This document shows positions 22,697-35,342 of a stretch of 64,000 bases of DNA, one piece after another. The translations under genes were made by a program, and so were the position numbers. How positions within the stretch are numbered: the stretch's first letter is position 1; each line of letters begins with the position of its first letter. This DNA is from Cryphonectria parasitica EP155 (Eukaryota; Ascomycota; Sordariomycetes; Diaporthales; Cryphonectriaceae): contig NW_024468910.1 of NCBI RefSeq assembly GCF_011745365.1, positions 682,001 to 746,000 on the forward strand, in the 5' to 3' direction. The notes under the pieces were generated by a model. It had not been told where the DNA came from, ran no database searches, and saw nothing but the letters and a program-made list of their open reading frames with translations.

Positions 22697-25600
22697 GTGC
22701 TGGCTTTCCTTTTCCAATATTCAGCTACTTTTCCCTGAGCATTTTTAACGTTTTTCTGTGGTTTCCAAGAATTTTCGCTTGCTGAGTAATCTTTCCATTT
22801 GATGAGATATTCCCTCGTATTGTCTGTGCCTCTGTGCTTGAGAATCTTTTCCATCTTATACTCTGGTTTATTGTTTTCTACTTCTGCTATATTGTCTGTT
22901 AGTATTTCCTATGCTGCTAGTTTCAGCAGTGAGATGTGGAAAACCGGATATATTCTTATTCCATGGGATAGTGCAAGTTCGTAGTTAACTGGGGAGATTT
23001 TTCGTAGAATTTTGAATAGTTCCAACTTTTTATGGTTGAGTTTGTTGCTGGGTCTGGTTGTTTTGATGTTTTTTCGAAGTAGGTAAGCCTTATCTCCCTT
23101 CTGTAAGATTGGTCTCTCAATCCTTTTGGAGTTTGCATATCATACTATTCGTTTCTGAACGAATCGTAGTTCTGATCGGAGTTTCTCCTGAACTTTCTTA
23201 ATCTTTTTAACTCTTTTATTCGCAGCTTCTGCATCTGCTTCTTGCAATGCTTCGTAGTAGACTGTTGGATTATATTCATAGAGTACGAAGAATAGTGATT
23301 TCTTTATCATGCTTATATCTGCGCTATTATAAGCGAACTGTGCAAGAAGCAATAGATCAATTCAGTTGTTCTGTTCCTAGTTAATATAGTATTGAAGATA
23401 TTATTCGATAATCTGATTCATTCTTTCTGTCTGTTCATTTATTTGTGAGTGAAATGCTATAGATATTCTGTAATGTATTCCGAGCTGTTTTATAAGCGAA
23501 GTTTAAAACTTCGAATTAAACTTTCTATCTCTATTGGAGATTACTTCTTCTAATATGCTGTAATTAGCGATGATTGTTCTGAGGAATGTATATGCGAGTT
23601 CTTCTGCTGTACTGCTTTCCTTATAGGGAAGAAAATAAGCATACTTGCTTAATTTGCAAACTATTACTAGGATGCTATCGTATTGTATCTTAGTTAAGAG
23701 TTCTTGTAAGAGAGATAGCTTAGTAATGAAGTTTAGACTGATGGATTGCTAAATAGTTGTAAGTACTAGTAAGGGATGCAGTAGTTTGTAAGGCTTGTAT
23801 TTTTCTGCTTTATTCTTTTTGTAGCTATTGCATTGTTATAAGATATTCTCAATCCTTTTCCTAAGATTTAATAAGTTCTAGTATCTTTTAATACATTCGT
23901 AGATTGCTCTAACTTCTTGATGCTCATATGCTAGTATACTGTATACATTCTTGATGTAGTTGTTTTGTTTATTCGGAATTATTGATTCTGGATTCCTTTC
24001 CGAGAGTTCGATTCTGAGAGCTGCGTTCAGTTCTTTGTATGCATTAACGAGATTTTCTAACTCATCTTGGGCGAAGATGTTCTGTATGTTCGAAGAATCT
24101 GCATCTCGATAGTCTGATCTTCTGCTGAGAGCGTCTGCTTGTTCGTTCTCCGAGCCTTTGTAGTGCACAATCTTGAAATCGAATTGTAAGAGGAATTCTG
24201 CTCATCTGACTTATTGCTTATTCAAAATCTTGATTGTTATAAATGTAGTTAGATTCTTATAATCTAAGTAAATTATAATCGGGTGTTGTATGCTAATGAA
24301 ATAGTATTGCTACTTCTCGAAAGCTTTTACTATTGCTATAAGTTTTTAATCAGGGATTCCGTAGTTGATTTCCGAGCTATTCAACTTCTTTGAGAAATTG
24401 CTTATAATCCTTAAACGTTCTTGGTTGTTTTGCTGATCAAGTTGTTTTCCGAATGCATATTCTGATGTATTGATCTTAACTTCAAAGGGTTTGTGGAGAT
24501 CTGCTTTATACAGAATTGGTTCTGAGATAATATGCCTGATGATCTCGTTGAAAGCTTCTTGTGCCTTGGAGGTTCATTCGAAAGGCTATTTCTTTTTGAT
24601 GAGATTTGTAAGAAGGTGTATGATCCGGCTGTAGTTTCTAATGAACTGCTTATAGAAGTTAATGTATCTAAGGAAAGATCTAACATCTCTGATATTTCTG
24701 GGAATTGGCTAGTTCCTAATAGCTTCCATCTTATCTTTCTGTGGCTTGATATATTCTAGCTTGATTGTAAATCCGAGGTAGTTAACTTTTTGTATGTAAA
24801 AGTGGCTCTTTGCGGGTTCTACAAGGAGTTTCGCATTCTGAAGCGTTTGCAATACTATCTTCATATGTTTCTTGTACTCTTCCAGTGTTTGAGAGTAGAT
24901 AAGGATATTGTTGAGGTAGGCAATGACGAACTGATCCAGGTGCTTGTATAGAACGTGATTGATCATTTCCTGGAACAAAGCTGAAGCATTTATTAAATCA
25001 AAGAGCATAACCAAATATTCGTAGTGTTCGTAGCGTGTTCTGAAAGCAGTTTTCCATTCTTCTTCTTTCTTTACTCTGATCAGATTATAAGCTCCTTTTA
25101 GATTTAGAACTGTAAACTACTGAGCTCCTTGCAATCTATCTTGTAGTTCCTTGATGAGTGGCAACGGATATCGGTTCTTGATTGTAATATTATTGAGTTG
25201 CCTGTAATCAATGCATAGCCTGAGCTTGCTGTTTTTCTTGGGTATAAACAGGATGGGGTATTCTGCTGGTGATTGCAATGATTGTATGTATTCTTTCTTA
25301 AGATTCTCATCGAGATACTCCCTAAGTGTCTCTAGCTGTGCTTTGTCTAGTTTGTAGATGGGGAAGAATTTGGGCTGTTTCCCTTCTTGTAGCAGAATCT
25401 TGTAGTTGTATAAGCTGTATTCTGGCAATCCCGTATCCAATTCTTCCTGGAATAGTTTCTTGAACTTGTAATATTCTCGTAGTATGTTCGCGAGTGTTGG
25501 TTCTGATCCTTGTGCTGTTTCTGCTATCTGGAGGAACAGTAGGTATTGCTAAGCGTGCTTCTTTTTGTTCGTTGTTTTTGGTGACGTTTTTGAAAGCCTT

Positions 25601-26300
25601 AAGCGTTCGCTCCGGGCCGGACCGAGCGTTCGAGAGCCTGGTTTCGAGGTTTTTCCCGTATGAGTCTACAATTCACATTCTGAAGCTTCTTCTTATTGCT
25701 CCGGAGCGAACCGACTTGCTGAGGGTCTTGCTTCCATTGTTTTGCTAATCTGTTGGCGCTCTGGCACTGTTTGGGTTCGCTTATTACTAGGTCCTTCTCC
25801 TTGAACTGCTAGCTCTGCTGGTTTGGAGATATGTATAAAGTTGTGTGAAGCTTCTTTTCCTGAGTATTCTTCAACCACTGGCTTCAATCCTGCGCTGTTG
25901 ATTGTAACTATCTCTCTGGGTACAGCTTGTTCCCATGAGATCTGGCTAGTAGTCCAATCGATTCGAGGATTGTGCTCTTTGAGCTATAGAAGCTCTATAA
26001 TCAGCTCATGTTGTGCTGTATCCGTGATATCAAAAGAAGCTCTGATTACATATCCTTGGATCAAGACAGATAAATGATTAGTCTTCTTATTGATTACTCC
26101 TTGGTTATATGCAACAGATTGTTCTTCTACAGTGCTGAGAGTGTATAAGCATCTCTTCCATTTCTATTGTAGTTGTATCTGATTAATAATGTATAGAGAT
26201 ATAAAGTTTCCCTAAGCGCTACTATCCAATAGTATGCTGTATTTATATCCTTGAATGTATATATCGAACTTAATGTGAGCGTAATCTGTTCTAGAAGCTT
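22693..26300 (-). pseudogene. A4 pol: protease, RT, RNase H, integrase, chromodomain
   Basis: Protease near 26225-26290: YSILLDSSA, where DSGA would be expected (Gly to Ser). RT from 25440 ([20 protein letters not shown], then [20 protein letters not shown]); palm box YLNN at 24907-24918 instead of YLDD. RNase H ends at 24168-24100 with HYKGSENEQADALSRR. Integrase from about 24000 to 23140, with ADISMIKKSLFFVLYEYNP near 23310. The chromodomain is at about 22920-22700. The TAA stop lies on the antisense gene stop. Inactive. Confidence 0.88.
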
Positions 26301-26599
26301 TACATAGGAACTGTTCTAGTCTGATCGTCTGCAGTCCCTTTACAGGCGATCCTATCCTTTTGGATTCATCGAGAACTGTTTATCCTTCTGAGCCTACTTC
26401 GCTGCTTCTCGAGCAAGCTTCTTAGCTTGTTTTTGCCTGTATTGTTATTATTCCTGATCTTTCTTCTGTTAATGCTAGTTGCAAATCTTATTATTAATGT
26501 AAATCGTACAGAGTATCGTTTTGTACTGCCACCATTTTATCTTCTTATCTATACATTGCATGGGATAGTTATTCAGTAGCCCGATGTATGCATTATAGT

Positions 26600-28442
26600 G
26601 CTATTTGTTGAGAACTTCTCTGAAGCGGAGTTCCTTTTCTTCAATAGCTTGAAGGATTTGTTCTGATTCTCTAATGGAGAACCATTCGTATTGCATCTTA
26701 TCTGAGAAATGCGTTCTGCAGCTATGATAGGTGCAGGAAATCCAAGCTAGTTCGTGGTATAGGTTATGAAGTGAACTAATCCAAGAGTCCTCATCTTCTC
26801 GTGCTTCGATGTTCTGCAAGGGGATGCAGGCAAAGAGCTCTTCCAATCCTATCCTATAGACGAGATATTCAATCCATATTATTTCCTTGTTCCATTCAAT
26901 GCTGAAGGGAAACCTTCCTGTAAATTTCTTGGATTCATTGTTTATAGAAGACTCCGGTAAATCGTTAGATCGTTCGTTCTAGCTTGATCTTTCCGTTGCC
27001 TGAGAGACGTTTTCGGTATTGTTTAAGTATTCATACCAGTAACCAAGGAAGTACCATTCTTTATTTATATCCCTAGTTATAGTGCTTGGCGTAAGCGATG
27101 AAGAATGTTGAAGGGTATCGTTGCTAAGTTCTTCTTCCAATGCCTGAATGCTTTGTTCCGTGATATCGGAGCAGTTCGAGTTGTTGCTGCTTGTAATCAT
27201 GCTGAGCGTATACCCTCGCCCTGCTATTGCTATTTGTCTGCAGCGCTTAGGTTTCTGAGAGAATCATCCTAAACCTTTCTTACTCAAGAGGTATGTTAAG
27301 CAGTTATCATTATAGCAGAATGTTCAGCTGAGACTTCCGTAATTAACAGAATCCGATACTTGCTCCAAGAAGATGTTTTTATTCAGTTGATTGGATTTCT
27401 ATTGCCAAGCGATATTCACCTAGCATTCTTTCTAAACTAGTTGCTATTTGTTCTTCCAGAGTTAATAGCAGTTGCATGCAATATATCCTTATTTGTTGCA
27501 ATTGTAGCAAGTAATACTGTTCCTCTTACTATACTGCCTGTTAGCAGCATCGAGCTCCATAGGATCAGCATGCATAGTACCGCTCTAAGCTGTACTGCTA
27601 TATCAATCGCTATTCTTGTTTTGGAGTTTCTTGCCTGTGTTAGCTGAAAACCTTCAAGTCTAGCTTTCTTTCTTCTTGGATTTCTCCACCCGTTGTTCAT
27701 ACAAACAGTTGTTGATGCGGATAGCTTGATTGGAGAACATTGCAAAGTTCTCCAGCCAATTCTGCTTGGAGATTTCATCTTTAATGTTATTCTTGAATCT
27801 CTTGTAATAGTACTTTATAAGATTCTTATCTTTCTATGAAAGTTGCACTGAGAGTTGCTTGAATCTGACTGTGTAAGCAGAAGCTGATTTAGTCTGCTTG
27901 AGATTCATAAGCTGCTGAGCTATAGTGCATTCTTCGTTAGGATTGCCAAAGGTCTCTTTAAAAGCCTTCTCAAAGCTTTTAAAGGAATCGAATATATCCT
28001 TAATACCCTGGGTATGTGCATTGGAGTTGTTCTGATGCTCCAAGTAGTTGTATAGAGAAGGTTTGTACTAGATGAGAGCATCCTTTTCGAGATGAATCTC
28101 TGCAAGGATAACTTTCTCAGATTCCTTAGTAAACTGGGTTTCGTAGTGCAGGAAATACGCCCTGCAGTGGGTGAGGAATCCATGCAGCGTTTTCTGGTTG
28201 CCATCATATATAGCAAGCTTGTTCATCTTGTATGCTTTTCCGGCGCTACTGATGATCACAGAGGTAGACTGCGCCTGCTGAGCCTGTTGAGCTAGCTGGG
28301 CCTGCTGGTTAGCGATGGTGGCGCTCTGAGCCTGCTGTTGTTCGCGCAGGTTCTGAATATGCTGAATAAGCTGGTACACCTGGTTAACCAGTTCCTCCTG
28401 AGTGGGGGCGTGCGAGGACGAAGGGGTTTCTGAAGGAGCTAT
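26600..28442 (-). pseudogene. A4 gag
   Basis: The frame can begin at an ATA codon (28440-28442) followed by GCTCC, then Gln-rich QHIQNLREQQQAQSATIANQ, QAQLAQQAQQ. The capsid is LAIYDGNQKTLHGFLTHCRA (28210 down), KSFEKAFKETFGNPNEE, and AQQLMNLKQTKSASAYTVRF (27900-27850). The zinc knuckle is at about 27480-27520: CYNCNK, stop, GYIACNC, i.e. CX2CX4[H->Y]X4C. After it a Gly-poor linker frame runs to about 26600. The first in-frame ATG is 57 codons downstream. Confidence 0.82.
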
Positions 28443-28502
28443 CGTATTCCGTATTGCTCAAGGGGGTAATACTGAATCGTTCTTGAACAAGAGTTGTCAA
28501 AA

Positions 28503-28955
28503 TGTAATGAGCACTGCAGCAATCCGAAGATTCCTAAGTATACGAAGGGGTTTATGCTAACAAGAGCGGTGTTAAAGTGTCAAGTCCTTGAATACGGAAC
28601 CATACAAGTCCTAATAAGCAATGCAAGTATTCACTGCCTTTAGGGCTACTCAGTGTATGAAACTGAATACTTAGATTGACAACTGAAGAGCTATGTACGA
28701 TGATCTGTCTAATGGTAATGAACGTGTGGTTATATATCCAGCTCTTCAGTGTGGCTCGTTGGGATCGCTGGCGAGTCTAGCGATCCAAGGTGTGAAGCTC
28801 GTTGGGATCGCTGGCGAGCCCAACGATCCTCCCTCCTTTACAACCCTAACCCTGGGTTATGTAATCAATGCTTTGTCAGAACGTTGGATTCTTGACACCT
28901 GGTCCTTGTTACTCGTGACCTGTTTCGTGACCTGCATGTTGGATGGGTCATAACA
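28503..28955 (-). repeat. A4 5' LTR with promoter signals
   Basis: 453 bp. On the minus strand: TGTTATGACCC start, a telomere-like CCCAGGGTTAGGGTT (about 28840-28858), two inverted-repeat modules GGATCGCT-N9-AGCGATCC (28762-28786 and a second, imperfect one at 28805-28829), then TATATAA near 28731-28738. The TATA region is enclosed by the perfect 10-bp inverted repeat CTGAAGAGCT / AGCTCTTCAG (28683-28692 and 28740-28749). Confidence 0.85.
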
Positions 28956-28960
28956 CTTAT

Positions 28961-31900
28961 TCGTCTGAAGTTATTGATTCTGAATTCTTTTCTGAGGATT
29001 CAATTCTGAAAGCAGCATTCAGCTTCTTATATGCATTAATAAGATTCTCTGATTTATCTTGAGCAAAGATGTTTAATATATCCGAGGAATCCATATTTCA
29101 ATAATCTGATCTTCTACTAAGAGCATCTGCTTATTCATTTTCTGAGCTCTTGCAATATATAATCTTAAAATCGAATTATAAAAGGAATTTTATCTATCTA
29201 ATTTATTACTTATTTAAGATCTTAGTTATTATGAATATAGTTAGATTCTTGTAATCTAAGTGAATTATAATCGAATATTATGCTCTAATAAAATAGTATT
29301 GCTATTCTTCGAAAGCTTTTACTATTGCTATAAGCTTCTGATCTAGGATTCTGTAGTTAATTTCTGAGCTATTCAACTTTTTTGAGAAGTTGCTTACAAT
29401 CCTTAGATGCTCTTGATTATCTTGCTAACTAAGTTGTTCTCCAAGTATATATTCTAATGCATCAGTTTCAATTTCGAATAGCTTATAGAGATCTGCTTTA
29501 TATAAAATCAGCTTTGAGATAATATGCTTAATAATCTTATTAAAAGCTTCTTACATCTTAAAGATTCATTTAAAGAGCTGCTTCTTCTTAGTAAGATTTA
29601 TAAGAGAATATGCAATCCAGCGATAATTCTTAATGAACTGCTTATAGAAGTTAATATATTCGAAGAAAGATCTAATATTCCTAATATTCTTAGGAATTAG
29701 CTAATTCCTAATAGCTTTTATTTTATCTTTCTGTAGCTTAATGCATTCTGGCTTGATTATGAATTCGAGATAATCAACTTTCTGTATATAAAAGTAACTC
29801 TTTGCAGATTCTATAAGAAGTTTTACATCTTGAAGCATTTGCAATACTGTTTTTATATATTCCTTGTATTCCTTCAGTATTCGAGAATAAATAAGAATAT
29901 TATCAAGATATGCAATAATGAATTGATTCAGATACTTGCATAGAATATAATTAATTATTTCTTAGAATAAAACTAGAGCATTTATTAAATTAAAGAGTAT
30001 AACTAAATATTTGTAGTATTTGTAGCATATTCTGAAAGCAGTTTTCCATTTTTCTTCTTCCTTTATTCTAATCAGATTATAAGCTTCTTTCAGATTCAGA
30101 GCTATAAACTACTATGCTTCTTGCAATCTATCTTACAGTTTCTTAATAAGTAGTAACAAATATTAGTTCTTAATTATAATATTATTAAATTGCTTATAAT
30201 CAATATATAGCTTAAGCTTGCTATTCTTTTTGAGTATAAACAGGATAGAATATTCTGCTAGTAATTGTAATGATTATATATATTCCTTTTTAAGATTCTC
30301 ATTAAGATATTCCTTGAGCGCTTCTAGTTGTATCTTATCTAATCTGTAAATAAGGAAGAATTTGAGTTATTTTCTTTTTTGTAGTAGAATTTTGTGATTA
30401 TATAAGCTATATTCTAGTAATTCTGTATCCAATTCTTCTTGGAATAATTTCTTGAATTTGTAGTATTCCTGTAGTATGCTTGCAAGTATTGGTTCTGGTT
30501 TATATACTGTTTCTGCTATCTGAAGGAACAGTAGGTACTGTTAAGCATGCTTCTTTTCGTCTGTTGTTTTTGGTAGCGTTTTTGGGAGCCTTAAGCGTTT
30601 GCTCTGAGCCGGACTAACTGCTCGAGAGCTTGATTTCGAAGTTTTTCCCGTATGAATCCACAATCCACATTCTGAAGCTTTTCCTTGTTGCTCCGAAGCG
30701 AACTAACTTATTAAGAGTCTTGCTTCCGTTATTTTGCTAATCTGTTAGCGCTCTAGCACTGTTTGGGTTCGCTTATTACTAGATTCTTCTCCTTGAACTG
30801 CTAGCTCTGCTGATTTGAAGGTATTTCTGAAGTTGTTTGAAGCTTCTTTTCTTGAGTATTCTTCAATAACTAACTTCCATTCTGCGCTGTTGATTGCAAC
30901 TGTTTCTCTGAGTATAGCTTGTTCCCATGAGATCTAGCTAGTAGTTCAATCGATTCGAGGATTATGCTCCTTGAGCTATAAAAGCTTTATAATTAGCTCA
31001 TGCTGTGCTGTATCCATAATATCGAAGAAAACTCTAGCTATATATTCTTGAATCAAGATAGATAGGTAATCAGTTTCCTTATTGATTACTCCTTGGTTAT
31101 ATGCAATAGATTGTTCTTCTATAGTGCTAAGAATATATAGCTGCTTCTTCTATTTCCATTATAGTTGTATTTAATTAATAATATATAGGGATATAAAGTT
31201 TCTCTAAGCGCTACTATCTAATAGTGCGCTATACTTGTATTCTTGAATGTATATATCAAGCTTGATATAAGTATAATCTGCTCTAAAGGCTTTACATAGG
31301 AACTATTCTAGTCTGATCGTTTGCAGTTTCTTTACAAGCAATCCTAGTCTTTTGAAATCTCTGAAGACTGCTTGTTCTTCTTCTGAGCTCGCATAGCTGC
31401 TTCTCAAGCAAGCTTCTTAGCTTATTTTTATCCGTATTATTGTTGCCTCTAGTCATCTTTCTGCTAATGCTAGTTGCAGATCTTATTGTTAATATAAATC
31501 GTACAAAGTATTGTTTTGCATTACTACTATTCCATTTTCTTGTCTATGCATCGTCTAGAGCAGTTATCTGGTAGCCCGATGTATGTATTGTTATGTTATC
31601 TGTTGAGAACTTTCCTGAAATGAAGTTTCTCTGCTTCAACTGTCTGAAGAATCTGTTCTGATTCTCTGACAGGGAATCATTCGTGCTGCACCTTTTCTGA
31701 AAAATGTGCTTAGCAGCTGTAATAAGCATATAAGATCTATGCTAGCTTGTAATATAGATTGTAAAGTAAGCTGATCCGAGAGTTCTCATCTTGTTATATC
31801 TCGATATTTTGCAAGGGAATGCAAATAAAGAGCTTCTCTAGTTCTATCCTATAAACGAGATGTTCAATTCATATTGTTTTCTTATTCCATCCAATGCTGA

Positions 31901-33957
31901 AGGGAAACCTTCCTTTCCGAACTTCTGTAAAGCTATTGGGTTCGTTGTTCATGAAAGATCCTAGTGGATTACTAGGTTGTTTGCTCTAGCTTAATTCTTC
32001 TGTTGCTTGAGAAGTATTTTCAGTATCATCTAGATATTTATACTAATAGCTAAAAGAGTATTATCCCTTATTCATATTCCTAGTTATAATGCTTAATATA
32101 AGTAATAGGAAATAATGAAGAGTATTATTATTAAGTTCTTTCTTTAATGCTTAAATACTTTATTCAGTAATATTGAAGCAGTTTGAATTATTGCTATCTG
32201 TAGTTATGCTGAGCGTATATCCTCGCTCTTCTATTGCTATCTGCCTGTAGTATCTAGGTTTCTAGGGGAACTATTCTGAGCTTTCCTTACTCGAGAGATA
32301 TATTAAGCAGTTATTATTGTAGCAGAATGTTCAGCTGAGACTTCTATAATTAACAGAGTCCAATATTTGCTCTGAGAGGATGTTTTTGCTCAGTTAATTA
32401 GGTTTCTATTGCTAAGCAATATTTACTTAGTATTTCTTTTGAACTGATTGCTATTTATTCTTTCGGGATTAATAGCAGTTGTATAATATATATTCTTGCT
32501 TATTGCAATTATAGCAAGTAATATTATTCCTCTTATTATACTGCCTGTTAGCAGCATTGAATTCTATGGAACTAGTATGCATAATGCTGCTCTAAGGTAT
32601 ATTGCTGTATTAACTGCTATTTTTGTATTAGAGTTTCTTGCTTATATTAGCTGAAAATCTTTAAATCTAGCTTTCTTTTTTCTTAGATTTCTCTACTTAT
32701 TATTCGTATAGATAGTTATTAATGCAGATTGCTTAGTTGAAGAACGTTGCAAAGTTCTCTAGCTAATTCTGCTTAGAGATTTCATTTTTAATATTATTCT
32801 TGAGTTTCTTATAATAGTATTTTATAAGATTCTTATCTTCCTATAGGAGTTATGCTAAGAATTACTTAAATCTGATTGTATAAGCAGAAGCTAATTTGGT
32901 TTATTTGAGATTCATAAGTTGCTAAGCTGTAGTATGTTTCTTATTAGAATTATCAAAGGTTTTCTTAAAAGCTTTTTCGAAATTCGCAAAGGAATTGAAT
33001 ATATCTCTGATACTCTGGATATATGCATCGGGATCATTCTGATACTCCAAGTAGTTGCATAGAGAGAGCTTATATTAGATAAGAGCATCTTTCTCGAAAC
33101 GAGTTTCTGCAAGAATAATCTTCTTCAGCTTCTTCAGTGAACTGGATTGCATGATACAGAAAATACGCTCTGCAGTAGGTAAGAAATCCATGCAGTATTT
33201 TCTAATTGCTATTATACATAGCAGGCTTGTTCATCTTGTATGCTTTCCCAGCATTACTGATAATTATAGAAGTAAGCTGCATCTATTAAGCCTGCTGTTC
33301 CAACTAAGCCTGTTGATTAGCAATAGTAGCGCTCTGAACCTGCTGTTAGTTGCGCAGGTTCTGAATACGCTGGGTAAGCTAGTATACCTGATTAATCAGT
33401 TCTTCCTGAGTAGGGGCGCGCATGAACAAAGGGAATCCTTGAGAAGCTATCATATTCCGTATTGCTCAAAGGAGTAACACTGAACTATTCTTGAACAAGA
33501 GTTGTCAAAATGTAATAAGCACTGCAGTAATCCGAAGATTCCAAAGTATACAAAGGATTTTATGCTAACAAGAGCAATGCTAAGTATAGGCCTTGAATAC
33601 GGAAATACAACTGAGTAACTGTGCAAGTATTTACTGCTTTTGGAGCTATTAGAGTAGGAGAGTAATCTGATACTTAGATTGACAACTGAAGAGCTATGTA
33701 CTGAATCTATCTAATGGTAATGAATGCGCGGTTATATATTCAGCTCTTCAGTATGGATCGCGGGGATCGCTGGCGAGCCTAGCGATCCAAGGTGTGAGGC
33801 TCGCTGGGATCGCTGGCGAGCTCATCGATCCTCTCTTCTTTACAACCCTAACCCTGGGTTATGTAATCAATGCTTTGTCAGAACGTTGAGTTCTTGACAC
33901 CTGGTCCTTGTTGCTCGTGACCTGTTTCGTGACCTGCATGTTGGATGAGTCATAACA
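28961..33957 (-). mobile_element. Chromovirus A3, right part (integrase/RNase H to 5' LTR)
   Basis: Continues A3 beyond A4: RNase H and RT (about 29100-30450), protease (near 31240), gag (about 32400-33450) and the 5' LTR at 33511-33957. The sequence parallels A4 23960-28502 throughout. Nearly every frame is closed by stops. The gag zinc knuckle region is near 32500-32540. The LTR pair is 447/447 bp. Confidence 0.9.
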
Positions 33958-33962
33958 GGATT

Positions 33963-34584
33963 ACAGTTATATTTCCATATTCAGTGAATTTTACTTCAAT
34001 ACTGCTCTTATTAGCATAAATTCTTTATATACTTCAGATCTTCGAATATTGCAATATATTCATTACATTTTGATAATTCTTATTTAAGAATAATTTAGTA
34101 TTATTCTCTTAAACAATACGGAATATAATAGCTCTAGAAATCCCTTTCTTATTCTTATATCAATTCATGCAAAAGAATCTGATTAATCAGATCTGCTTCT
34201 TCATTCAATGCATTGAAGAACTTTAGCTAAGGTAGCAATAGCAGAAAAGCATTATCTAAGCTTAATAGAAACAAATCTAGCATAACTCTTATATTTCTAC
34301 TTATAAGAGCTATAAGATAAATAAGCTTATTATATATAATAATATTCAGAAACTTCTCTAAGAATTCCTTACTTATTACAAAGCTTACTTCTTGTATAAT
34401 ATATTTCAATTTATTATGAAATCTGAAAAAGCAATTCTTACTGAAATATATCTCAAGAAGAACGCTTTTATCTAATATAAGCTTACTCTTTGCAATCATT
34501 TAAAGCATACTAATAATCCTAATATATATATTAAAAGCATTAAGGAAATATTCAACTTCTTTAAAAGCTTTAAGAAAGCTATTA
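33963..34584 (+). mobile_element. Chromovirus A2: end of 5' LTR and start of gag
   Basis: LTR remainder ends CATTACA at 34067. The gag leader and gag N-terminus follow, and can be aligned base by base with A6 at 39971-40520 though every few codons carry a transition. It stops at 34584, where the LTR of A9 begins. The rest of A2 is not in the window. Confidence 0.85.
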
Positions 34585-34630
34585 TGTTATAACTCATTCA
34601 ACATGCAGGTTGCAGGACGGGCCCGCCAAG
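34585..34630 (+). repeat. LTR fragment of chromovirus A9
   Basis: TGTTATAACTCATTCAACATGCAGG... matches the first 45 bases of the family A LTR and begins exactly where A2 gag homology ends. Similarity stops at about 34630 (GCCAAG), where an unrelated sequence starting TGTCAGGG begins. I interpret that as the end of element O inserted into the A9 LTR. Confidence 0.7.
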
Positions 34631-34839
34631 TGTCAGGGTAAAAAGGGCACACAAGTGAGGTGAAGGGGTGTGAGCTGCTCCCAAGCCGCTCTGTTAACGC
34701 TTCCATTCAAAGGGACTACTGAACCTATCTCCCTCCTCCTCTTTTTCGCTGCTGGATCTGTTGTTCCCCTTTCCCTTATGTACACAATTAGCCTGAACTA
34801 GATGGGATGATAATGGCCTGATAGCTACGCAGCATTATA

Positions 34840-34869
34840 CGAGAGCGCTGCTTCGGAGCGAAGCTCTCG
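34840..34869. terminator. Strong hairpin in the putative O LTR
   Basis: CGAGAGC and GCTCTCG form a 7-bp GC-rich stem with a second GCT/AGC pairing inside the loop. It may be an RNA processing or termination signal of the LTR, or an R-region structure. No direct evidence for function. Confidence 0.4.
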
Positions 34870-35342
34870 CAGCAGCCCTGGATCGCCACTAGGGGTTGCA
34901 AGAGCTACCTATTTCCTTTGTGTGCATACAAGCTCTGATAGAATCCTCCCTCTTCCAGGTTTCTGTTCCCAGGAACTACGCGCCCAAGCTGCTCTTGCAC
35001 AGACTTACAGATCCCTTTATACTTGTTAATAGTTTCCTTATTAGTTAGTTCTTGTTGTTAGAATGCTTTGCTCTAGAGAGCTAAGTTTCCCTCCGTTAGT
35101 AAGTTATGTGATGTTGTGAAGGTTGCTTCAGCATTAGCATAGTGCAAATGCAGCGTAGTTACGAAGACTGTGCAGCTTAGCGCAGTTATTCATGCTACTG
35201 CAATCTCGGAATAGCTTCTAGAGCTAGATAATAGGGTTGCCTGGAGTGCATGTGCTAGTAGAGTACTATTATTCCTTATTTCACTCTCGCGCCTGAACCT
35301 CTCTCTCTTTCTATTTTTCCCTTTTCTCAGCTATTACAGCAG

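Larger units (their letters stand above)
21526..28955 (-). mobile_element. Chromovirus A4, full length, 7430 bp
   Basis: Bounded by LTRs 21526-21978 and 28503-28955 (453 bp each) and by the 5-bp duplication CTTAT. Order on the minus strand: 5' LTR, gag, protease, RT, RNase H, integrase, chromodomain, antisense gene on plus, polypurine tract (gaagggagatga just before the 3' LTR), 3' LTR. It is nested in A3 between RNase H and integrase. Less mutated than A3, as expected for a younger insertion. Confidence 0.95.

Noticed and set aside
28840..28858. TTAGGG-like motif as evidence of a subtelomere
   Set aside because: Only about two units, always at the same LTR position; no telomeric array is present.
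28693..28953. Open frames of 60-90 codons inside family A LTRs (also 39518-39745 and 47456-47650)
   Set aside because: They run through the U3 hairpin repeats and the LTR end and are shadows of repeat structure, not genes.
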